From Polyangia bacterium (GTDB lineage Bacteria > Myxococcota_A > Polyangia > Nannocystales > Nannocystaceae), in contig JAUHWG010000004.1 of NCBI GenBank assembly GCA_030424595.1, positions 1-64,000 on the forward strand: a DNA stretch of 64,000 bases, in the 5' to 3' direction. Under the pieces are notes generated by a model that was not told where the DNA came from, made no database searches, and was given only the letters and a program-made list of their open reading frames with translations. This document shows positions 26,413 through 34,592 of this stretch, in pieces; within the stretch, counting starts at the first letter, position 1; each line of letters starts with the position of its first letter. The translations under genes were made by a program, and so were the position numbers.

Positions 26413-27045
26413 GTGAGAGCCCTCCGCCCACCGTTCGCACGTTCTCGGCGCAGCCCCTGGAGAGGGGTGCTCGCGCTCTCACTTCTCTTGGGCGCAGGCG
26501 CTGCGATGGTCGCCTGCAACCTCGAGAGGGGGGAGATGCCGGCCAAGACGACGCCTGAGGCGAGCGCCGACGAGGCCGAGCCGAAGGCCAGCGAGCCCTC
26601 CTGGCAAGGCATCGCCGCCCTCCCCCCGGCCGGAGAGCCCAAGGCCACCGCCCCGTCCCACGGGTTTGGCGACGCGATCGCCTGGCGCGGCCTCGAGGAG
26701 GGGCTGAGAGAGGCGGCCGCCGAGGGCAAGGGGATGATGCTGCTGGTCCACGCGAGCTGGTGCTCGAAGTGCAAGCAGCTCAAGCCGAGCTTCTCCGAGC
26801 CGAGCTTGGTCGCCGCCAGCCGTGACCTAGTGATGGTCAACGTCGACCAGGATGAGGTGCCGCAGAGCATGATCTACGCCCCAGACGGGACCTACATCCC
26901 GCGGGTGCTCTTCATCGGCCCCGACGGCGAGATCGTCTCGGAGCTGAAGAACGGTCAGCGTCCGCGCTTTCACTACTTCTACACCCCGGCCGACGATCTG
27001 GTCGGGATGATGAAACAGGCGGCTGCGCGCTATGGCCGGACCTGA
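26413..27045 (+). CDS. Thioredoxin-fold lipoprotein
   Basis: A 210-residue envelope protein. After an Arg-rich N-region comes a hydrophobic segment ending in lipobox AAMVAC, then a Glu/Ala/Pro linker. The C-terminal 120 residues are a thioredoxin-like domain of the DUF255/DsbD-gamma type, with redox motif HASWCSKCKQLKP (CSKC) and strand VMVNVDQDEV. It probably reduces or isomerises disulfides in exported proteins. The GTG at 26413 follows a -10-like TATGGT. The gene overlaps the next one by 14 bases, so they are coupled. Confidence 0.85.
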   Translation: MRALRPPFARSRRSPWRGVLALSLLLGAGAAMVACNLERGEMPAKTTPEASADEAEPKASEPSWQGIAALPPAGEPKATAPSHGFGDAIAWRGLEEGLREAAAEGKGMMLLVHASWCSKCKQLKPSFSEPSLVAASRDLVMVNVDQDEVPQSMIYAPDGTYIPRVLFIGPDGEIVSELKNGQRPRFHYFYTPADDLVGMMKQAAARYGRT

Positions 27046-28903
27046 TCTCCGCGGCCGGCTCGCCCTCGGCGCTGCGATCTCGGCGCTCGCCGGGCTCCTC
27101 GGGGTCGCCACCTTCGCGGCGATGCCGTCGACGGCGGTCGGCGGCGCGACGGCGACGATGCCCGTCAGCGATGTGAAGCCCGGCATGAAGGGCTACGCGG
27201 TCACCGTCTTCTCGGGGGAGAAGACCGACCGCTTTGAGATCGAGGTCGTCGACGTGGTCCACGACTACCTGCCGAAGCAGGACGCGATCCTCTTCCGCTC
27301 GCCCGATCCGCGGATGGTCCACTCGGGGATCGTCGGCGGCATGTCGGGGTCGCCGATCTACATCGACGGCAAGCTGGTCGGCGCGCTCGCCTACGGCTAT
27401 CGCTTCAACAAGGACCCGATGGGGGGCATCACCCCGATCAGCAACATGCTCGCCGTCGATAAGCTGCCCTTTAGGCCAGATGCTATGGTCCGGCCGAAGG
27501 TGGGGCAGGGGACGACCCGCGCCGGGACGACGGGCTGGGCCGACGCGATCCTCGGCCTCGGGGTCTCACCGCTGCCGCCCAGGCGCCGCCCGCAGGAACT
27601 CTCCGATATGGGCGGCCTCGTCCCCCTCGGCGCGCCGATGTCGGTCAGCGGCTTTGGCCCGGCCGCGACCCGGCTCCTCGCCGAGGAGCTCGACGTCCTG
27701 CCGGTCCGCGGCGGCTCCGGCAAGGGCCAGGGCCAGGTGTCGACCGAGCCCAAGAAGTGGGCGCCTGGCGACTCGGTCTCGGTCGTGCTCATCCGCGGCG
27801 ACAACTCGGCTGCGCCGAACGGCACGGTCACCTGGGTCGGCGGCAAGAAGGGCGAGCGCCTGCTCGCCTTCGGCCACCCGATGTTCGACGCCGGCCCGTC
27901 GAACCTGCCGATCGCCGACGCCCGGGTCCACACGATCATCTCCAGCGTCGAGCGCTCGGTGAAGCTCTCGTCGCCGCTGACGACCCGGGGGACGATGATC
28001 CAGGATCGCCAAGCGGCGATCTCGCTGCGCACCGATCTGGTCGCGCCGATGATCCCGGTGACGACCCGCCTCTTCGCCGCCGAGGGGGAGATCGGCGAGC
28101 GCGTCTACTCCTCGGAGGTGGCCGAGGGGGTGAGCCTGACGCCGTCGCTCATCGCCGGTCTCCTGGTCGACGCCGCCGAGGAGGGCGCCTCGGACAGCAC
28201 CGAGGTGATGGCGGTGATCGACCACACGATCGGCATCGAGACCACCCGCGGCCCGCGGTCGATCACGATCTCCGACGAGTACTTCTTCGAGCGCGGCCTC
28301 GACCTGCGCTCGCTCGGCCGCAGCCGCGGGATCCTCGTCCTGCGGGCGCTCCTCGACAACCAGCACGAGGTCGCCCGGATCCGCAGCGTCGAGCAGTCGA
28401 TAAGGCTCACCTACGGCGCCGAGGTCGAGATGATCGAGGAGGTCCGCCTGGCCCAAGGAGAGGTCCGGGCGGGGGAGCTCGTCGCCCTCGACGTCACCCT
28501 CCGTGCCCACCGCGGCGAGCGTCGGCGCGAGCGGGTCGACCTCCGGATCCCCGACGACGCGGGCGATCAAGAGATCCAGGTCCACCTGGTCGGCGGCGAC
28601 TATGTCCGCCCCTACCGGCCGATGCCGAACAACCTCGACGACGTCGTCGACACCCTCGAGGCGGCCTATCCGGCGCGCTCTCTGGTGGTCTCGATCTACC
28701 GCGAGGAGGAGGGTCTCTCGACCCGTCACGGCCTCCTCGACGAGGTCCCAAGCTCGATCCTCGAGACCCTCGCCGCCGAGGGGACGACCGTCGGCGATGT
28801 CCGCTTCAAGCAGATGGCACGGCGGGTGCTGCCCACCGCGAAGGTGATCGAGGGCGAGCACAAGCTCACGATCTCCGTCCTCCCGAGCAAGACCAAGCCC
28901 TAG
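27032..28903 (+). CDS. Exported SpoIVB-type (peptidase S55) protein
   Basis: A 623-residue secreted protein. After a signal-like N-terminus (AISALAGLLGVATFAAMPS), the first 300 residues are a SpoIVB/S55 serine protease domain. It has VKPGMKGYAVTVFSG at the start and the catalytic serine in GIVGGMSGSPIYIDGK (Ser105 by analogy to chymotrypsin-like proteases). The later LAFGHPMFDAG is also typical of the family. The C-terminal half is a beta-rich region of unknown type. In Bacillus SpoIVB is a sporulation signalling protease; in Gram-negative bacteria the substrate is unknown. It is translationally coupled to the thioredoxin-like gene and followed after 39 bp by the propeller protein. Confidence 0.87.
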   Translation: MAGPDLRGRLALGAAISALAGLLGVATFAAMPSTAVGGATATMPVSDVKPGMKGYAVTVFSGEKTDRFEIEVVDVVHDYLPKQDAILFRSPDPRMVHSGIVGGMSGSPIYIDGKLVGALAYGYRFNKDPMGGITPISNMLAVDKLPFRPDAMVRPKVGQGTTRAGTTGWADAILGLGVSPLPPRRRPQELSDMGGLVPLGAPMSVSGFGPAATRLLAEELDVLPVRGGSGKGQGQVSTEPKKWAPGDSVSVVLIRGDNSAAPNGTVTWVGGKKGERLLAFGHPMFDAGPSNLPIADARVHTIISSVERSVKLSSPLTTRGTMIQDRQAAISLRTDLVAPMIPVTTRLFAAEGEIGERVYSSEVAEGVSLTPSLIAGLLVDAAEEGASDSTEVMAVIDHTIGIETTRGPRSITISDEYFFERGLDLRSLGRSRGILVLRALLDNQHEVARIRSVEQSIRLTYGAEVEMIEEVRLAQGEVRAGELVALDVTLRAHRGERRRERVDLRIPDDAGDQEIQVHLVGGDYVRPYRPMPNNLDDVVDTLEAAYPARSLVVSIYREEEGLSTRHGLLDEVPSSILETLAAEGTTVGDVRFKQMARRVLPTAKVIEGEHKLTISVLPSKTKP

Positions 28904-28942
28904 CTCTACGCCCTACGCCCTACCTGAGCCGAGCCCCCAACG

Positions 28943-31207
28943 ATGCGCCGTCGCTCCTACTCCAGCCGCCTCCTCGCCCCTGTCGCCGCCCTCGCGACCC
29001 TCGTCATGGTCGTCTCGGCCTCGCCGGACGACGCCGCGGCCGGCGGGACGAAGATCGCCCACGTCGACGACTTTGACGAATTCGACGACGGCGAGGCGGA
29101 GGGCGTGGCGATCGAGGGCTCGGGGCGGCTCACGGTCGGCTATGTCCCGCAGCGCGGGGCGGTCGACGCGGAGGCGAGGGTCGCCTTCACCTGCGCCGCG
29201 AGCGGCAAGGACATGTACATCGGCACCGCCGACGCGGCGACGATCCAGCGGGTGTCGCTGGCCAAGGGCAAGCTCGGCAAGGCCGCGAAGAAGAAGAGCG
29301 CGAGTCGGGACAAAGACGGCGAGCAGAGCAAGACCGACAAGCGGACCAAGAAGGAGCGCAAGGAGGCGGCTGACGAGGGCAAGAAGGCCAGCGAGCTCCA
29401 GTCGGAGGTCGTCGCCAAGCTCCCCGGCGTCGTCGTCAGCGCCCTGGTCGAGCTCCAAAACGGCGACCTCCTGGCGGCGACCCTCCCCGGCGGGGTGATC
29501 CACCGGGTCACGCCCAAGGGACAGGTCAGCGAGTTCGCCAAGCTCGACGTCAAGCAGATCTGGGCGATCGTCCCGCACAAGGGGCGGATCCTCGTCGCGA
29601 CCGGCCCCAAGGGGGAGCTCTTCTCGCTCAGCTCCTCCGGCGGCGATCCCAAGGTGATCCTCGACGTCGAAGAGAAGGACCTCCTCTCGGTGCTCGTCCA
29701 GGACGACTCGATCGTCGTCGGCACCTCGCCGGGGGCCAAGCTCTTCCAGGTGACGAGCGACCTCGACGGCGTGCTCCTCCACGACTTCAAGGGCGACGAG
29801 GTCCGGGCGCTCGCCTTCACCGAGGGGGGCATGATCGCCGCCGTCAACAATTTCACCGAGGGTGGCCTCTCGTCGCTCGAGGCGCTGACGAAGAACCTCA
29901 ACCGCACCAGCCTCATCGGCCAGCCGCCGGAGGGCTCGGCGCAGAGCGCCCAGAGGTCGGTCAAGGCGGGGGGCGTCCTCTACCACGTCGACCTCAAGGG
30001 GCAGGTCAAGGGCAAGAAGGGCAAGCGGGACCTTGCGCGGGCCGGCGAGGCGAGCTGGGAGACCTGGCTGACCAAGGACAAGCAGTACTTCACCGACGTC
30101 GCGGTGCTCGGCGATCGCGAAGAGGTGCTGGTCTCCTCCTCCTACGAGGGCAAGATCTACCGGGTCCGGGGGCGTCGCGATCTGGCGACCGTCGCCGACT
30201 TCGATGAGCGCAAGGCGACCTCGCTGTGCCGGCTCCGCGACGGCTCGGTGCTCGCGACCACCGGCGACGGCGCGGCGGTCTACCGGCTCGACGACACCCG
30301 CTCGCAGAAGGCCCGCTACAAGAGCAAGATCTTCGACGCTGGGCAGCCGGCGACCTACGGCGCGCTCCTGCTCCGCGGCGACGGCGAGTACACCGTCCGC
30401 GCCCGGGTCGGCCCGAGCGACGAGCCGGACAAGCGCTGGACCGACTGGATGCCGATCACCCTGGTGAAGGCCGCAGACGGCCGCCGAGGCCTGCTGAACA
30501 CGCCGCAGCGCCGCTACCTCCAGCTCCAGTTCGACCTCGTCGGGGCCGACGCCGAGATCCGCGACTTTGAGCTCTTCTACGCCCCGGAGAACCTCGCGCC
30601 GCAGGTGACCTCGGTCGAGCTCGACCGCCCGAGCTTCGACGTCGACGACGACGACGAGCCCGAGAGCAAGGTGACGATCAAGTGGAAGGCCAAGGCCAGC
30701 GACGGCGATGATCTGGTCTACGAGGTCCGCGTCCGCCCCGAGGGCGGCGGCGACGGGGACTGGGTCGCGCTCCACGGCGACGTCCCGGTCACCAAGAAGG
30801 AGCTCAAGTGGGACCTCGACAGCGTCCCGGACGGCCTCTACGAGGTCGAGGTGATGGCGAGCGACGAGCCCGCGAACGGGGTCTCCAAGGCGCAGACCGA
30901 CGCCCAGCTCTCGCCCGCCTTTGTCGTCGATCGGAGCCGGCCGGAGCTTACGGAGCTCAAGGTGAAGGGCGACATCTTGACGGGCGCGGCGAAGGACAAC
31001 GGCGGCTACATCCACGACGTCGCGGTCAGCGTCGACGGCAAGGCCTTCCGCCCGGCGAGCGCGGGCGACGGGCTCTTCGACGGCAACTACGAGGCCTTCA
31101 CCTTTGACCTCCCCGGGGATCTCGACAAGGGCCGCCATCGGCTGGTCGTCCGGGCGCGCGACGCCTACGGCAACATCGGCAGCTCGGCGCTCTTCGTCGA
31201 TCGCTGA
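28943..31207 (+). CDS. Exported beta-propeller-like protein
   Basis: A 754-residue secreted protein with a signal peptide (RLLAPVAALATLVMVVSA). A Lys-rich charged insert (about 108-150) interrupts a beta-propeller that contains repeated blades of the type GDLLAATLPGGVIHRVTPKG, GRILVATGPKGELFSLSSSG, DSIVVGTSPGAKLFQVTSD and GSVLATTGDGAAVYRLDD. The last 200 residues form one or two Ig/FnIII-like domains (YEVRVRPEGG, DGLYEVEVMASDEPANG). It may be a scaffold or adapter for the S55 protease encoded directly upstream. No enzymatic motif seen. Confidence 0.8.
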   Translation: MRRRSYSSRLLAPVAALATLVMVVSASPDDAAAGGTKIAHVDDFDEFDDGEAEGVAIEGSGRLTVGYVPQRGAVDAEARVAFTCAASGKDMYIGTADAATIQRVSLAKGKLGKAAKKKSASRDKDGEQSKTDKRTKKERKEAADEGKKASELQSEVVAKLPGVVVSALVELQNGDLLAATLPGGVIHRVTPKGQVSEFAKLDVKQIWAIVPHKGRILVATGPKGELFSLSSSGGDPKVILDVEEKDLLSVLVQDDSIVVGTSPGAKLFQVTSDLDGVLLHDFKGDEVRALAFTEGGMIAAVNNFTEGGLSSLEALTKNLNRTSLIGQPPEGSAQSAQRSVKAGGVLYHVDLKGQVKGKKGKRDLARAGEASWETWLTKDKQYFTDVAVLGDREEVLVSSSYEGKIYRVRGRRDLATVADFDERKATSLCRLRDGSVLATTGDGAAVYRLDDTRSQKARYKSKIFDAGQPATYGALLLRGDGEYTVRARVGPSDEPDKRWTDWMPITLVKAADGRRGLLNTPQRRYLQLQFDLVGADAEIRDFELFYAPENLAPQVTSVELDRPSFDVDDDDEPESKVTIKWKAKASDGDDLVYEVRVRPEGGGDGDWVALHGDVPVTKKELKWDLDSVPDGLYEVEVMASDEPANGVSKAQTDAQLSPAFVVDRSRPELTELKVKGDILTGAAKDNGGYIHDVAVSVDGKAFRPASAGDGLFDGNYEAFTFDLPGDLDKGRHRLVVRARDAYGNIGSSALFVDR

Positions 31208-31342
31208 GCCCTCGCAGCCCTCGCAGTCCGGGGCCAACGCTCGCGGCGCGAGAGCACGCGGGACTCTGGCCATGGTCTGTTGAGGCGCCGACCAGGGGAG
31301 ACCCCGCTGCGGAGGGTCGCTCCTGGGGATCGTGGTCGCTGA

Positions 31343-31348
31343 TACACT
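31343..31348 (+). promoter_or_regulatory. Candidate -10 element TACACT, leaderless start
   Basis: TACACT lies six bases upstream of GTG 31355. Confidence 0.45.
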
Positions 31349-31354
31349 GCGCCC

Positions 31355-32674
31355 GTGCGCGCGCTCCTCCGCTCAGCTCGTCTCCTCTCGCTCGCGACCC
31401 TGCTCACCGCGCCACCTCTGCTCAGCGGCTGCGCCTCGGCGTGCAAGCGCGTCGCGGCGGACAGGCAGGCGTTCCTAGGCCGGGCGCCGCAGACAGGCGG
31501 GGCGCAGATGATGTTGGCGCTGCCGCTCGCGCCGCTCAGCCAGCAGCTGAGCGCGAGGCTCTCCAAGGTCAAGCCGGTGCAGGTGCCGCTGCCGGACCTC
31601 GGGATCGGCGGGATCGACCTGCCGATAGGCTCGCTGAGCGCCCGCCTGCACTCGATCATCCTCCTGCCGGCCGCGCCGGAGCACCTCGCCTTTCGCGCCC
31701 GGGTCATGCTGCAGAGCGGCAAGCAGCTGGTGACGACGATCGATCTCGAGGCGGAGTTTCGGCCGCGGCTCGACGTGGCCAGCGGCGTCGTCGACGTCTC
31801 AGTGTCGCCGGCGGACATCGCCCGGGTCCGGCCGGCGATCCCGGCGACGGAGCGCAAGCGCCTCGGCGATTTTCTCTACCAAAAGGTCCCGTCGATGGCC
31901 CGTCGCTTCGTCGACCGGGGCATGGTCGACGGCCTCGTCGGTCGCCTCGCGGACGATCTCCTCGGCGGCTCGTGGCCGCTCATCCGCGACAACCTGCTCG
32001 GCGATGTGGGGACGTTGACGGAGTTCTCGATCGATCTCCCGGAGCTGCCGATCGCGGCGATCGGCCTGCGCTCGAACGACAACGATCTGCTCCTCGCGAT
32101 CACCAGCGAGCTGCCGGCGGCGGGGCTGAATCAGCTCGCCCGTGACCCCAAGACCCCGGCGACGCTGCCCCAGCTCAGGATCTCGGGCTCGGCCGTCGCT
32201 GAGCTGGTCAACTGGCAGATGGCGCAGGGGACGATCCCGGCCCGCTACACCCGCGAGGGGGTCGCGACCGCCCGCGGCAACTACGAGGCCGGCGCGAGCT
32301 GGGAGTCCGGCAAGCGGCCGCTCAAGATCCACGTCTGGGACGCGAAGAAGGACTGCGCCTACGTCCAGTTCGGCGGCACGCCGGAGGTCAAGGTCGGCGG
32401 TGGTCAGCTCGAGGTCGCGGTCGACGACGCGGCGATCGAGGAGACCAAGGGCAGCGCCAAGGTTCGCGCAGCGCTGTGGTTTAGGCGCCTCGGGAGGCAG
32501 ACCTTTGAGGTCAGCGAGTCGACCGCGGCGGATCTGCGCTTTGATCTCTTCGGCGCGCCGATGCGGGCGAGCGCGAGCTCGGCGAGCCTGGCCGACGATA
32601 CGCTGACGCTCGGGCTGACCTTGATCGAAGAGCGGGCGCCGGCGCAGCGGCCACGGCAGAGCGGGCGTCGCTAG
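31355..32674 (+). CDS. Hypothetical lipoprotein
   Basis: A 439-residue lipoprotein with lipobox PPLLSGC. The mature part is strand-rich with regular amphipathic segments (ARLHSIILLPAAPEHLAFRA, VTTIDLEAEFRPRLDVASGV, RISGSAVAELVNWQMAQG), which suggests a lipid-transfer-type or BPI-like extended beta fold. I cannot assign a family. GTG 31355 is supported by the TACACT site six bases upstream. Its last codons lie in a 67-bp tandem duplication that continues past the stop. Confidence 0.75.
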   Translation: MRALLRSARLLSLATLLTAPPLLSGCASACKRVAADRQAFLGRAPQTGGAQMMLALPLAPLSQQLSARLSKVKPVQVPLPDLGIGGIDLPIGSLSARLHSIILLPAAPEHLAFRARVMLQSGKQLVTTIDLEAEFRPRLDVASGVVDVSVSPADIARVRPAIPATERKRLGDFLYQKVPSMARRFVDRGMVDGLVGRLADDLLGGSWPLIRDNLLGDVGTLTEFSIDLPELPIAAIGLRSNDNDLLLAITSELPAAGLNQLARDPKTPATLPQLRISGSAVAELVNWQMAQGTIPARYTREGVATARGNYEAGASWESGKRPLKIHVWDAKKDCAYVQFGGTPEVKVGGGQLEVAVDDAAIEETKGSAKVRAALWFRRLGRQTFEVSESTAADLRFDLFGAPMRASASSASLADDTLTLGLTLIEERAPAQRPRQSGRR

Positions 32675-32757
32675 CGGTCGCGCTTGAGAGTGAGGGGAGC
32701 GGGCGCCGGCGCAGCGGCCACGGCAGAGCGGGCGTCGCTAGCGGTCGCGCTTGAGAG
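32631..32757 (+). repeat. 67-bp tandem duplication at the 3' end of a lipoprotein gene
   Basis: A 60-bp block (starting agcgggcgccggcgcagcgg, ending in gcttgagag) occurs at 32631-32690 and again at 32698-32757, offset by 67 bp. The first copy contains the stop codon of the preceding gene; the second is downstream. Confidence 0.9.
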
Positions 32758-33341
32758 CGCGTTACTCACCGGCGAGCGCAGACCGATGGGACGAAGCTGA
32801 CCCATCACGGTGTTGGACCGGGATCGTCATCGAGAGGCCTCCGACGGTGGAGAAGCGGCGCGGCCCTCATCCTCCGCTCACCTTCACAGGAGGAAGAGCC
32901 GGTGGACGGGCGAGGGGGGACGCCGCGAACGAGTCTAGGACGGGCATCGACCGCCCCGCGAGGGGTGGTCGACGCCCGCTCCGACCTGTCTGAGAGAGTG
33001 GCGTCCCCCCTTGACCGGCCTTCGCCTCAGCCTCCGCCCCTCCCCGAACCTTCGCGGCCGAGGCAGCCCCCGCAGAGCGAGCGACCCGCGAGCGCCGACC
33101 CGCGACATCTCTCCGAAGACTCTCTTGCGATGGGAGAGCGAGCGCAGAGCGAGCGCAGAGCGAGCGCAGGTCGATCGCTGAGGCGCTCTTTTCCTCGTGA
33201 GGATAATGAGAGGCGGGGCGCCCCGCGGTCGTGGTGTCTTCACCGGCGGGGCGGCGGCGGGGCGGCGGCGGGGCGGCGGCGGGGCGGCGGTGGAGCGGTC
33301 GGGCGCAGACCTGCTCGCCGGCCCCCCGCGGCAGATGCTGA
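32758..33341. other. Intergenic stretch with simple repeats, no gene seen
   Basis: I see no convincing gene here. It contains short tandem repeats: agcgcagagcg-type units near 33137-33176, and a (gcggggcggcg)-type run at about 33246-33297 just before the next promoter. Long open frames are Arg/Pro-rich shadows of high GC. Confidence 0.6.
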
Positions 33342-33347
33342 TAAGCT
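33342..33347 (+). promoter_or_regulatory. Candidate -10 element TAAGCT
   Basis: Within gctgataagctcgg, TAAGCT lies nine bases before ATG 33357. Confidence 0.35.
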
Positions 33348-33356
33348 CGGCTGCGG

Positions 33357-34472
<1,116 letters not shown>

Positions 34473-34579
34473 GCCGTGTCGGTCCAGCGGTACGACCGGT
34501 CTCGCCGGGGCCTTTGAGCGGCGGAGCTGGGCGAGCGCAGAGCGCGAGCGAGTCCGCTGGAGCGCATCTCCGGCGATGG

Positions 34580-34585
34580 TAGGGT
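34580..34585 (+). promoter_or_regulatory. Candidate -10 element TAGGGT, leaderless start
   Basis: TAGGGT lies seven bases upstream of GTG 34593. Confidence 0.4.
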
Positions 34586-34592
34586 CGCGGCC

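Noticed and set aside
28913..31273. Long minus-strand frame over the propeller gene
   Set aside because: Low-complexity Arg/Leu/Val composition and no start with a ribosome site; the plus-strand protein has a signal peptide and propeller repeats.
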